Assembly: GCF_001401155.1 (NCBI RefSeq)
Contig: NZ_LJRO01000438.1
Location: forward strand, 1-54,783
DNA from: Pseudomonas tremae
Lineage (GTDB): Bacteria; Pseudomonadota; Gammaproteobacteria; Pseudomonadales; Pseudomonadaceae
Length of the DNA: 54,783 bases
Direction: 5' to 3'
Each line of letters opens with the position of its first letter. The first letter of the stretch is position 1. Below are positions 23,607 through 32,299 of this stretch, one piece after another. Under the pieces are notes generated by a model. It ran no database searches, was not told the DNA's origin, and was given only the letters and a program-made list of their open reading frames with translations. The translations under genes were made by a program, and so were the position numbers.

Positions 23607-23634
23607 AACGCCCGGCCTTTTCAGGTCGGGCGTT
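23607..23634. terminator. Bidirectional terminator
   Basis: AACGCCCG pairs with CGGGCGTT around a short inner loop with a T run on both strands. It separates the convergent small charged protein and the acetyltransferase. Confidence 0.7.
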
Positions 23635-23655
23635 GTCGTTTGAGGGCCTTATGAT

Positions 23656-24141
23656 TCATTCGCCGCCGTTGGCGAAATCCAGCAGACTGGCGCCTTCCAT
23701 CCGGTAGCGCACCCATTCGCTTTGCGATTCTGCACCGATCGCTTCGTAAAACCGGATAGCCGGCTCGTTCCAGTCCAGCACGCTCCATTCCAGACGGCCG
23801 CAGTCGTTGGCCACTGCTTCGCGAGCAATATGCCGAAGCAGTTCGCGTCCGGCGCCGACGCCGCGCTGTTCAGGGGTGACGTAAAGGTCTTCCAGATACA
23901 CTCCGTTACGCCCCAGCCAGGTGGAATAGCTGTAGAAATACACGGCGTAGCCAATCGGTGTGCCGTCGTACAGGCACATCAGTGCGCTCGCAGGGGCGTC
24001 GTCGGCAAACAGGGACTTTTGAATGTCTTTGGCGCTGGCCTTGACTTCATGCCCGGCGCGTTCGTAGATCGCAAGTTCGGTGATGAAGGCTAGAATCTGA
24101 TCGACGTCGGCGACAGTGGCAGGGCGAATTTCGAGAGGCAC
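23656..24141 (-). CDS. GNAT family N-acetyltransferase
   Basis: A 161-residue acetyltransferase. The acetyl-CoA binding motif A is seen in VYLEDLYVTPEQRGVGAGRELL (Q/RxxGxG/A), followed by CGRLEWSVLDWNEPAIRFYEAIGAE, a pattern of the diamine/spermidine acetyltransferase-like and thialysine-like branch. The start is GTG with AAGGA 8 bases upstream. The substrate may be an amine or amino-acid derivative; this cannot be settled from sequence alone. Confidence 0.88.
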   Translation of the reverse strand: MPLEIRPATVADVDQILAFITELAIYERAGHEVKASAKDIQKSLFADDAPASALMCLYDGTPIGYAVYFYSYSTWLGRNGVYLEDLYVTPEQRGVGAGRELLRHIAREAVANDCGRLEWSVLDWNEPAIRFYEAIGAESQSEWVRYRMEGASLLDFANGGE

Positions 24142-24201
24142 GCAGGGATTCCTTGGCTGATGGGCGCCGCATGATAGCTGCAGTTGTCAGCCGCTCGATA
24201 G

Positions 24202-24600
24202 TCAGGCGTCGCGCAGCAGGTCGTTGGCATTGAGCAATTGGTAGGCGATTTGAGGGCGTGCCTCAAGGGCGCGGCGGATGGCAGCGGGGATCGACTGGCG
24301 GGCCTTGCGACAGAGCCCGATCTTCTCTTCGACGGCAATGCTGATACCGCGCATGGTGCGTACTTCATTGAAACCGGGGGCGATCTCGACGCGCACGCCC
24401 AGTTGCTCGAAAATCTTGCGCTGCATGTGCTCAAGGTCTTCCAGACTTTCGATGCGTTCCAGACGCTCTATAAGACTTTTTTCGGCCTCGCGTGTCAGTA
24501 GCAGAATCCGCAGGTCGGCATCCTCTGTGTCCAGCCGTTCGCGCTTGCAGTCGCAAGCGCCGGGCGGGCAGGGGTTACGGATCTTGGCAGGCGCATTCAT
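24202..24600 (-). CDS. Conserved hypothetical protein with N-terminal cysteine cluster
   Basis: A 132-residue protein. The N-terminus has three cysteines (NPCPPGACDCKRERL), which might bind a metal. The rest is helical with heptad-like segments (LRILLLTREAEKSLIERLERIESLEDLEHMQ), so a coiled coil or dimerisation region is likely. I do not recognise the family. It lies between the acetyltransferase and the MBL-fold gene on the same strand. Confidence 0.6.
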   Translation of the reverse strand: MNAPAKIRNPCPPGACDCKRERLDTEDADLRILLLTREAEKSLIERLERIESLEDLEHMQRKIFEQLGVRVEIAPGFNEVRTMRGISIAVEEKIGLCRKARQSIPAAIRRALEARPQIAYQLLNANDLLRDA

Positions 24601-24717
24601 CGACGCAGCATAGCCACTGAGGTGTGCGTCTGACCATACCCGTGCAGCGATTTCACTGCGTATTCCGCAAGCTCGCCTCAGGTATCACGCAGCGGTGAAG
24701 GCTTTGCCTTTGCCAGA

Positions 24718-25593
24718 TCAGTTAGGCCATTTCATCTCGCCTTTGATGACCTTGGCACTCAGTTCCAGCGAGCTCGGCTCGGCCAGTTGTGGCCAGGCTT
24801 TCTGCATCGCATCGATCAAGGCTGCGGAGTCCTTGGCTTTGGCGGCTTGTTTTTCAAAGGATTTGAGGTAGTCGGCGGTAAAGGCAACGGCCTTGGTGCC
24901 TTGAGGAATCTGCCCCAGGTAATGGCCTGGAATCACCGTGGCCGGCTTCAATGCCTCGATGCCCTTGAGTGTGGCGAGCCAGTCCTGCCGGGACTTCGGG
25001 CTCTGCGTGTCAGCTACCCAGACGTGAATGCCGCTGGACACCACGACGCCACCGACGACGGCCTTGAGCGATGGAATCCATACGTAGCTGCGCTCCGGTG
25101 CCGGGCCTGTCAAACCTTTGATTTCCAGCGAACGCCCTTCGAGGCTCAGGTGATCACCCTCGAGCACCTCCGGCAGTACCAGTTTCTCAGGCGCGTTGTC
25201 TTTGAGAATAGGGCTCCAGTACGCGAGTTTGCCTTGCATCGACGCCTTGATCGCTTTGACGGTGGGCGCGCTGGCGACAATCTTTGCATCCGGGAAAGCC
25301 GCTTGTATGACGTCCAGACCAAAATAGTAATCGGGGTCACTGTGGCTGATGTAGACAGTGGTGAGCTTCTTGCCGCTGGCCTTGATCTTCTCTACCAGCG
25401 CCTGAGCATCGTTGCGCTGAAATTGTGCGTCGATCAGCACTGCATCGTGTTCGCCGGTAACCAGTTCGGATGACACCGGGAATACGGCTTTTTCTGCCGG
25501 ATTGTAGACGTCGATCACCAATGGGGTGGCGGCCTGGGCGGCAATGGGCAGCAGGGCGGAGAGCGATAGGGCGAGCAGGGAAATACGCAGCAT
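24718..25593 (-). CDS. Exported MBL-fold metallo-hydrolase with atypical metal motif
   Basis: A 291-residue protein with a signal peptide (about 1-21, AQA|A). The beta-lactamase fold is recognisable from LIDAQF, VYISHSDPDYYFG, VVGGVVVSSGIHVW and VIPGHYLG. The usual HxHxDH is HSDPDY here, so the second and last histidine ligands are replaced by Asp and Tyr. The later GHYLGQ supplies another His. This variant is seen in a group of Pseudomonas periplasmic proteins as far as I recall; the substrate is unknown. It is divergent from the LysR gene at 25704, which may regulate it. Confidence 0.85.
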   Translation of the reverse strand: MLRISLLALSLSALLPIAAQAATPLVIDVYNPAEKAVFPVSSELVTGEHDAVLIDAQFQRNDAQALVEKIKASGKKLTTVYISHSDPDYYFGLDVIQAAFPDAKIVASAPTVKAIKASMQGKLAYWSPILKDNAPEKLVLPEVLEGDHLSLEGRSLEIKGLTGPAPERSYVWIPSLKAVVGGVVVSSGIHVWVADTQSPKSRQDWLATLKGIEALKPATVIPGHYLGQIPQGTKAVAFTADYLKSFEKQAAKAKDSAALIDAMQKAWPQLAEPSSLELSAKVIKGEMKWPN

Positions 25594-25703
25594 AGGGGAG
25601 GCAACCTTTCACGAGGCAGGGCTGAAGCGACTATCTTAGGTTGCTTGAAACGAAACAAAAGCCTCAGTATCGGCAATTATTGATTGCTTGAACCGGACGA
25701 ATA

Positions 25704-26588
25704 ATGGATCGCATCACTGCCGCGCGTGTGTTCATTGCCATCAACGAGCGAGGCAGCCTTATTGCTGCCGCCGAGGCATTGGACATGTCGCGGGCCATGG
25801 TTACTCGGTATCTGGCGCAAATGGAGACTTGGGCGGGCGCGCGATTGCTGCACCGTACAACGCGTAAACTCGGCCTGACTGCGCCCGGACAAGTGACTTT
25901 GTTGCGTTGCCAGCAGCTTGTCGAGATGGCTGATGCAGTGCCGCTGGCTGCTGATACGCAAGTTGATGAGCCACGCGGCATGCTGCGTATCGCCTGTTCG
26001 CAGTCACTGGCGCAGGCAGTTCTGGCAACCGCGGTGACGGCCTATTTGCAACGTTATTCCGGCACTTCGGTCGATTTCCTGATCGGCAATGAGGCTGTGG
26101 ATCTGGTCAGCGAGCGTATCGATCTGGCGATCCGCATCACTAATCAACTGGACCCTAACGTGATCGCCCGTCCGCTGGGGCAGTGCTATTCGATTGTCTG
26201 TGCTTCGCCAGCGTATCTCGCTTTGCGCGGTACGCCGTCCAGGCCTCAGGAGCTGGCTGCGCACAACTGTCTGACCTATTCCTACTTCGGCAAAAGCCTG
26301 TGGGAATTTACTCATGGAAAATCGCCACTCAGTGTGCCGGTGGGCGGCAACCTCAGCGCCAACGATTCAGTGGTTTTGCTGGAAGCCGCAGTAGCAGGTG
26401 CCGGTATCACCTTGCAGCCAGTGCATTCTGCAGCGCCACTGATTGCCAGCGGCAAGCTGGTTGCGCTGATGCCCGGCTACCAGCCCCGTGCGCTGGGGAT
26501 ACATGCGATCTACACCTCACGGCATCACCAGTCTGCAACCTTGCGCACAATGCTGGATTTTCTGGCCGAATGGTTTGCGAGCGAATGA
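25704..26588 (+). CDS. LysR family transcriptional regulator
   Basis: A 294-residue regulator with the N-terminal winged helix (AARVFIAINERGSLIAAAEALDMSRAMVTRYLAQMETWAGARLLHRTTR) and a C-terminal two-lobed substrate-binding domain starting near residue 90 (GMLRIACSQSLAQAVL). This is the CrgA-like branch whose members often control a divergent gene. The divergent MBL-fold gene starts 110 bases away, so it is the natural target. Confidence 0.92.
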   Translation: MDRITAARVFIAINERGSLIAAAEALDMSRAMVTRYLAQMETWAGARLLHRTTRKLGLTAPGQVTLLRCQQLVEMADAVPLAADTQVDEPRGMLRIACSQSLAQAVLATAVTAYLQRYSGTSVDFLIGNEAVDLVSERIDLAIRITNQLDPNVIARPLGQCYSIVCASPAYLALRGTPSRPQELAAHNCLTYSYFGKSLWEFTHGKSPLSVPVGGNLSANDSVVLLEAAVAGAGITLQPVHSAAPLIASGKLVALMPGYQPRALGIHAIYTSRHHQSATLRTMLDFLAEWFASE

Positions 26589-26608
26589 TACGCCGCCTGC
26601 TCGGGAGC

Positions 26609-26757
26609 TGACGCGGAGCGTCCGGAACGGCATGTCGACGCAGAGCGTCGCACGATAGTTACGGTTATCGTGCAGTACGCTCAGGCTATCGCACGATAGT
26701 GCAGTTATCGTTCCCTACGCTCCAGCGTGGGAATGCCGTTAGTGACGCTCTGCGTCA
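26609..26757. repeat. REP-like imperfect inverted repeat
   Basis: Arms of about 26 bases, TGACGC(G/A)GAGCGTC…AACGGCAT, are found in opposite orientation at 26609-26634 and 26732-26757. Between them lie further short repeats around GCACGATA and TATCGTGC. This is the kind of repeat family common between genes in P. syringae-group genomes. It lies between the convergent LysR and chemoreceptor genes and may end transcription from both sides. Confidence 0.7.
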
Positions 26758-26796
26758 AAGACCCGCACTGCGTCGCATGTTCAAGAGTTGCAGGCC

Positions 26797-28737
26797 TCAA
26801 GTCTTGAACTTGTGCACCAGACTGTCCAGTTCGCTGGACAGCGTCTCCAGACTTCTGGAGTCGGCGCGGGCCGCGTCCGAAAGGTCGGCGATCAGCTGCG
26901 CATCGCCGTGGATCTGACTGATGTGCCGATTGATATCTTCTGCTACCTGATGCTGCTCTTCGGCTGCGGTTGCAATCTGGGTGTTCATGTCGCGAATCAC
27001 ATCCACCGACTCGCGAATCTGGCCAAAGCTGCTGCGTGCCTGGCCGATCTTGGTGACCGACTGATGAGAAACGCCAAGACTCGCGTGCATCTGTTGTGCG
27101 ACGGACGCCGTACCTTTGGCCAGATTGCCCAGCAGGCTGTCGATTTCGGCGGTCGAATCGGCAGTACGTTTAGCCAGCGCACGAACCTCGTCGGCTACCA
27201 CGGCAAAACCACGACCCTGCTCACCTGCGCGGGCAGCTTCGATGGCAGCGTTCAGGGCCAGCAGGTTGGTCTGTTCGGCAATCGAGCGAATGGTGTTCAG
27301 GATCGACTGGATTCCGGTGCTGTCCTTCTCCAGTTGCGTCATCTCTTTGGCCGAGCGGGCAAGCTCTTCGCTCAATTGGTCGACACTGCGCACCGCGTCA
27401 TCAATCTGCCGCTGACCTTCGCGGGCCTGCTGCTGGCCGCTGTCGGCAGAGTCGGCCGCCTGACTGCATGAGCGTGCAACCTCGTTGGAGGTGGCAACCA
27501 TTTCATGAAACGCAGTCGACACCATGTCCACGGCTTCGCGCTGGCGTCCGGCGGCCTCGGCCATGTCGTTGGAAACGCGAGTGGAGCTGTGCGACGCCTC
27601 GAGAATCTTTCCGGCTGCCTGACCTATATGCTGGATCAGGCCTCGAATCGCAGTCAGGAACTTGTTGAACCAGCCTGCCAGTTGCGCGGTTTCATCGTTG
27701 CCGCGAACGACAAGGTTTTGAGTCAGGTCGCCTTCGCCGCCGGCAATACCTTCCAGGCCAGTGGAAACGCTGTGTATCGGACGCACGATGACGCGGGCGA
27801 AGCTTGCCCCGACAATCGCGAAAACCAACGCCAGCACCGCAGCGATAATGCCAATCAGCCAGGTCAGGCGGGTGGCCGAGGCCATCACTTCGTCCTGCCT
27901 GATCAGACCAATGAAGTCCCACCCCAGTTGTTCGGAAGGGTACACGTTAGCCATGTAACGCTCGCCATTGAGCGTCACTTCAACTAGGCCCCGGTCGGTC
28001 TTTGCCAGCTCGGCGAAACCGTCACCCAGTTCACCCAGCTTCTTGAAGTTGTGCTCTGGCTGTTTGGGGTCGACCAGTACCGTGCCGCTTTTTTCCATAA
28101 GCATCACGTAGCCACTATCACCGAGCTTCATCTGCTTGACGATGTTGGTCAGTTGCTTGAGCGATACGTCAATGTTGACTACACCGCCTGGGTTGCCCAG
28201 CTTGTTGGGAATCGCCCTGATGGTGCTGACCAATGTGGCATCGTCGTTGGCCCAGTAATACGCATCGCTGCGCACGGTTTTGCCTGGGTTTGCCATGGCG
28301 GTCTTGTACCAAGGCCTCACGCGCGGGTCGTAGTTGCTCATTTTCGGGTCTTCCGGCGTCATGATGTAGCTGCCGTTGACCAAGCCGTAAGAAATATAAG
28401 CGTAGGCGGGATGAGCCTTGGCAATGTTGGCAAAGAGTTCGGTTGCCTGCTTGTCATTGTCCGATTGCGGGGTAGGGGCGGCGCCCGTATAACTACGAAA
28501 ATCATCGCCCGCCCCGGCGATCAACGGGTGCGCTGAAATGTAATTGACGTTCTGTGCGATCCCATCGAAAAACAACTGCATGGCATTGTCGACCTGGCGA
28601 ATTTCCCGTCCGCTGCTGTCGACGAAATCGCTTGTCGCCTTGCCGCGCAAGTTCACTACAACGATGGCGGCCACTACCACTATGGGCAAACACGCAATGA
28701 CTGCGAACGCCCCTGTCAATTTTTGCTTGATGTTCAT
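26797..28737 (-). CDS. Methyl-accepting chemotaxis protein with double-Cache sensor
   Basis: A 646-residue receptor. Membrane helices lie at about 10-29 and 289-315, and between them is a dCache_1 domain. In the membrane-distal module, Tyr136-x4-Arg141-x-Trp143-Tyr144 and Asp190 resemble the amino-acid-binding motif, but the second Tyr is at 160 or 161 and the spacing to Asp is one residue longer than in PctA. HAMP follows (VRPIHSVS), then the signalling hairpin with IAEQTNLLALNAAIEAARAGEQ at about 482-516. Ligands could be amino acids, amines or related compounds. Confidence 0.92.
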   Translation of the reverse strand: MNIKQKLTGAFAVIACLPIVVVAAIVVVNLRGKATSDFVDSSGREIRQVDNAMQLFFDGIAQNVNYISAHPLIAGAGDDFRSYTGAAPTPQSDNDKQATELFANIAKAHPAYAYISYGLVNGSYIMTPEDPKMSNYDPRVRPWYKTAMANPGKTVRSDAYYWANDDATLVSTIRAIPNKLGNPGGVVNIDVSLKQLTNIVKQMKLGDSGYVMLMEKSGTVLVDPKQPEHNFKKLGELGDGFAELAKTDRGLVEVTLNGERYMANVYPSEQLGWDFIGLIRQDEVMASATRLTWLIGIIAAVLALVFAIVGASFARVIVRPIHSVSTGLEGIAGGEGDLTQNLVVRGNDETAQLAGWFNKFLTAIRGLIQHIGQAAGKILEASHSSTRVSNDMAEAAGRQREAVDMVSTAFHEMVATSNEVARSCSQAADSADSGQQQAREGQRQIDDAVRSVDQLSEELARSAKEMTQLEKDSTGIQSILNTIRSIAEQTNLLALNAAIEAARAGEQGRGFAVVADEVRALAKRTADSTAEIDSLLGNLAKGTASVAQQMHASLGVSHQSVTKIGQARSSFGQIRESVDVIRDMNTQIATAAEEQHQVAEDINRHISQIHGDAQLIADLSDAARADSRSLETLSSELDSLVHKFKT

Positions 28738-29142
28738 ATGAGCTCCGGAGTGTTCATTACTGCCGCACGTGTCGGGCGCTGCATGTTTGCAGTCTGTCGC
28801 CTCAGGCCAATACCTGGAGCGTGGTCTTATGGTCTACCAAGAAGCCAACGGCTTATTGTTGTCGACCTTTAGGCAGCATGGCGTTAATGGACATGCACTG
28901 TCGCTCACGCATAAATATGGCGAGTATTGATGCGTTACAGGCCCGTCCGTCAAACATCTGGAAACACGGTTCCGCCTGCGCACCGAGATTGATCAGAATC
29001 ACCCGGCAACAGGCAGTTGGTGTCGTTTGGACGAAAGGAAATGCAGAGTCCGGAGGTTTCTGGAAACGTTCTTTATCGGAGGGAATATGGAGGGAGAGTG
29101 CGATACAGGGCAGGCGTCCATGTATCGCTTGTCATCAGGCGG
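28738..29142. other. Intergenic region without a supported gene
   Basis: About 400 bases. Open plus-strand frames here lack convincing ribosome binding sites and protein-like content. The right end leads into the terminator at 29143. Confidence 0.4.
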
Positions 29143-29166
29143 AAAACGCCCAGGGCAGGCGTTTTT
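29143..29166. terminator. Terminator near the DUF4198 gene
   Basis: AAAACGCC pairs with GGCGTTTT around a 7-base loop and is followed by TTC; it lies just after the end of the minus-strand DUF4198 gene and can work on both strands. Confidence 0.7.
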
Positions 29167-29180
29167 CGTTTCAGCGAGGG

Positions 29181-29909
29181 TCAGTCGTGATGCGCCTCGC
29201 CGACAAAGGTCAGTGAGGTAAACAGGCCACGCTCGGCGATATCTGCATTGTCCTTGACGGGCAGTGTTACCTCGGCGGCGATGATATTCAGCCCTTCGTT
29301 GCGTACGATCACATTGGCCATGCCCTGAGCATCCGTTTCGCTGCTGATCACGCCTGGCGCACTGCGGTAGTCGCCGATCAGTTTGATACCGGCGGCGGGC
29401 TTGCCGTCGATCAGTACACGCACCGGTAATGGTTTGCCCACACCGACTTTCAATGGATCAGCCTGCGGCACGATCACAAAATTCAGTTTGTTGAACGATG
29501 GCAGGTGCGCACCTTCTTCATAGATGGCGACGCTGTATTTGAACGTATGAATCGAGTCGGTACCGTTGGGCACTTTGCTGCGCCCTTCGTTGATCCATTT
29601 TTTCTCGGCGTCGCGCGTCCACATACCGTTATCCAGCGCCACGGACATGACTGCAGGCGGCTTGAGCGGCACTAACCGAGCTTGGTCTTCGAGGCGTTGC
29701 ACGGTCACCGGGATCATCTTGCCCTGACGGTCAAATGCCCAAGCGCCGCTGACTTTCTGTGCCTTGAAGGCGTTGTCTTCCGCGCCATGACCGTAGACCA
29801 CTTCGATATTGCCGCGGCGTTGCTCGGTCCACAGGCCATGTGCGCTGACGTGCGTGGCAAACAGCGCACCGAGCAGGCCCAAGGCCAGAAAAGGTTTTGT
29901 TGAAAGCAT
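29181..29909 (-). CDS. DUF4198 periplasmic protein, partner of a TonB receptor
   Basis: A 242-residue protein with a signal peptide (VSA|HGLW). The mature N-terminus AHGLWTEQRRG and the GHGAEDNAFKAQKV region are typical for DUF4198 proteins, which often begin with a His that may bind metal. An Ig-like domain with PLPVRVLIDGKPAAGIKL follows, and the C-terminus ends AHHD. AAGGA lies 6 bases before the ATG at 29909. It follows the TonB receptor gene by about 50 bases on the same strand and is probably co-transcribed, helping in metal or siderophore uptake in the periplasm. Confidence 0.85.
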   Translation of the reverse strand: MLSTKPFLALGLLGALFATHVSAHGLWTEQRRGNIEVVYGHGAEDNAFKAQKVSGAWAFDRQGKMIPVTVQRLEDQARLVPLKPPAVMSVALDNGMWTRDAEKKWINEGRSKVPNGTDSIHTFKYSVAIYEEGAHLPSFNKLNFVIVPQADPLKVGVGKPLPVRVLIDGKPAAGIKLIGDYRSAPGVISSETDAQGMANVIVRNEGLNIIAAEVTLPVKDNADIAERGLFTSLTFVGEAHHD

Positions 29910-29961
29910 GGTGCATCCTTGTTGTTGTGGGTCGTCTGTTGTTAATCGATTGTTATCAGCG

Positions 29962-32073
29962 TCAGAGGCCAAGTGTCAGGCTGACCGTGAAATTACGCGG
30001 TTCGCCGGGAGCAACCCAGTAATTGCTGAAAGAGCGCTCGTAGTATTTTTCGTCGAAGATGTTGTTCAGGTTCAGACCCACCGTAACGTTGTCGCTGGCT
30101 TTGTAATGAGCGAGCAAGTCGACGGTCTGATAGGCAGGCAGCTCGAAGCCTGTACCCGACTGGCCTGAGCGGTCGCCGACGTAGGTGTACGCTGCGCCTA
30201 TGTCCGAGCCACGCAACAGGCCTTCCTGAAACTCGTAGACGCTCAACAGGCTGCCGCTGTGTTTGGCCACGCCGAGGATACGACTGCCTGTGGGTATGGC
30301 TCGGTCACCCTTGGTCACTTCAGCATCGATGTAGGCAAACGCGCCGATCACACGAATGGCTTCGCTGACCTGCCCGGTGAATTGCAGGTCAAAACCCTGG
30401 CTGCGGGCCTTGCCCACGGCGCGGTTGGTGTCGGTGCCCGGGTCCAGCGCCAGAACGTTTTCCTTTTCGATATGGAAAGCGGCGAGGGTGGTGCTCAGAC
30501 GGTTGTCAAACAGCTCACTCTTGATCCCGGCTTCGTAACCGACGCCTTCCTCCGGATCGAAGGTCTTGCTGGCTGCGTCCAGACCATTATTGGGCTTGAA
30601 TGACGTGGACGCGTTGGCGAATACGCCCACCTGCGGAGTGAGCTGGTAAAGCAGCCCGGCGCGTTGGGTGAATGCATCGTGACGCTGGTCGGGGTTGGTT
30701 TTGGTGATGAAGTCATCGACCTGTTGGTCGAAGTGCTCGTAGCGCGCGCCGATCATGCCGCGCAGCTTGTCGGTAAAGACAATCTGGTCCTGCAGGTTCA
30801 GCGCACGGCTTTCAATGTGTTCGTAGAAATCCGTACCGGAGCGCACGCCGTTTGGTTTGGGCTGGCCATACACCGGGTTATAGATGTCGATGGCGTAGGC
30901 GCTACCGCCAATGTTCGTGACTCGCTCGTTCTTGCGGTAGTTCTCGTATTCGGTACCGATCAGCACTTCGTGCTCCAGACCGAGTGCGTCGAAATGGCCA
31001 TGCAGTTCCAGTTGGGTGATGCTGTCATGCCAGTTATTGTCGCGCTCGCGATAGCGGCGGTTGACGGTGCGGCCATCAGGGTTGAGAGGGCGCGCTTCAC
31101 TGGCAAAGCCCGACATCTCGCCTTGCTTGTAGTGACTGGCCAGGCGCAACGACCAGACATCATTGAGCTGATGGTCCAGCGCAAACTGGACCATGTTGTT
31201 GTCATTGTCGATATCGTCGTCCGGTTCACCCAGGAAGGTCGAGCGGGACACGCCACTCCACTTGTTGTTGGGGGCGACCACTCCCCGGTCGAACGTCGAT
31301 TTTTGCCGCACGAATTCGGTTTCCACCAGCAGGCTGGTGTCGGGGTTCAGCTGCCAACTGATGGAGGGCGCAACAAAGACCCGTTTGCTTTCTACATGGT
31401 CACGAAAGCTGTTGTTGTCTTCGACGGCGAGATTGACCCGAGAAAGCAGTTTGCCTTCTTCGTCCAGCGGCGTATTGACGTCCAGTGCGGTGCGATAGCG
31501 ATCCCAACTGCCCGCACTGGTTTGCAGCGTAGTGAACGCTTCGCGCTGAGGCTTCTTGGTAACGATATTGACCGTCCCGCCCGGGTCACCACGCCCATAC
31601 AGGCTGGCTGCCGGGCCTTTCAGCACCTCGATACGCTCGATATTCGCCGCGTCCGGCGTGGCAGGGTAGCCCCGGTTGGCACTGAAACCGTCCTTGTAGA
31701 ACTCGGAAGTGGTGAAGCCGCGGATGCTGTATTCGTAGAGGGTCAGGCCGCCGAAGTTGTTTTGCTTTGACACGCCTCCGGCAAACTCCAGCGCACGTTC
31801 GACACTGTTGCTGCCAAGATCCTTGAGTACCGAAGCGGGCACCACGCTGATCGACTGCGGGATGTCCTGGAGGGCTGTGTCGGTCTTGGTGGCGGTGGCC
31901 GAACGGGTGGCGCGATAACCCTTTACCGGGCCGGTGGCGGTTTCGTACTGATAATCGGAGGTGACGTTGACGCTCTCCAGCTCGATGGCCTTTGGCTGCT
32001 CCTCCGCATAGCCATTACTGCCCAACACCCCGATTGCAAAGCCTGCCAGAGACGCGATTCTACGAGACGACAT
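29962..32073 (-). CDS. TonB-dependent siderophore receptor
   Basis: A 703-residue outer-membrane receptor. The signal peptide ends near GYA|EE. The plug domain includes DIPQSISVVP, the IRGF and RIEVLKGPAASLYGRGDPGGTVNIVTKKP elements, and the barrel ends RNFTVSLTLGL. The short N-terminus has no signalling (STN) domain, so it does not control a sigma factor by itself. The pattern fits receptors of hydroxamate siderophores such as ferrichrome or ferrioxamine, probably used for foreign siderophores as no biosynthesis genes are near. AGGAAG precedes the chosen start; the longer frame to 32238 is ignored. Confidence 0.92.
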   Translation of the reverse strand: MSSRRIASLAGFAIGVLGSNGYAEEQPKAIELESVNVTSDYQYETATGPVKGYRATRSATATKTDTALQDIPQSISVVPASVLKDLGSNSVERALEFAGGVSKQNNFGGLTLYEYSIRGFTTSEFYKDGFSANRGYPATPDAANIERIEVLKGPAASLYGRGDPGGTVNIVTKKPQREAFTTLQTSAGSWDRYRTALDVNTPLDEEGKLLSRVNLAVEDNNSFRDHVESKRVFVAPSISWQLNPDTSLLVETEFVRQKSTFDRGVVAPNNKWSGVSRSTFLGEPDDDIDNDNNMVQFALDHQLNDVWSLRLASHYKQGEMSGFASEARPLNPDGRTVNRRYRERDNNWHDSITQLELHGHFDALGLEHEVLIGTEYENYRKNERVTNIGGSAYAIDIYNPVYGQPKPNGVRSGTDFYEHIESRALNLQDQIVFTDKLRGMIGARYEHFDQQVDDFITKTNPDQRHDAFTQRAGLLYQLTPQVGVFANASTSFKPNNGLDAASKTFDPEEGVGYEAGIKSELFDNRLSTTLAAFHIEKENVLALDPGTDTNRAVGKARSQGFDLQFTGQVSEAIRVIGAFAYIDAEVTKGDRAIPTGSRILGVAKHSGSLLSVYEFQEGLLRGSDIGAAYTYVGDRSGQSGTGFELPAYQTVDLLAHYKASDNVTVGLNLNNIFDEKYYERSFSNYWVAPGEPRNFTVSLTLGL

Positions 32074-32115
32074 GTGATACTTCCTGATAGTTATAGATAC
32101 AATATAACATCTCCG

Positions 32116-32134
32116 TTGAGAATTATTTCTGTTT
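32116..32134 (-). promoter_or_regulatory. Candidate Fur box upstream of the TonB receptor
   Basis: The minus strand reads AAACAGAAATAATTCTCAA, which partly matches the Fur consensus GATAATGATAATCATTATC, mainly in the AATAATTCTCA half. It lies 43 bases upstream of the receptor start, where iron repression would be expected. The match is imperfect. Confidence 0.35.
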
Positions 32135-32299
32135 GTTGGCAGGCGAAGTGTTGCAGTCCCTTCGATCAGCAGGTTGCTGGATGTGTGAGGGCAACGTTTG
32201 GAGTTGGGGCGACGGTTTGATCGTTGAACGGCGTCCATTCCTATGGGCGGGAATGGACTTGGGGATGGGGTACTCAGCGGAAATCCAGCGTTTGCCGGC

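Noticed and set aside
28821..29216. Plus-strand frame in the gap after the dCache receptor
   Set aside because: No ribosome binding site, unlikely composition, and it runs over the terminator at 29143.
30664..31770. 368-codon plus-strand frame inside the TonB receptor
   Set aside because: Antisense to a receptor with intact plug and barrel motifs.
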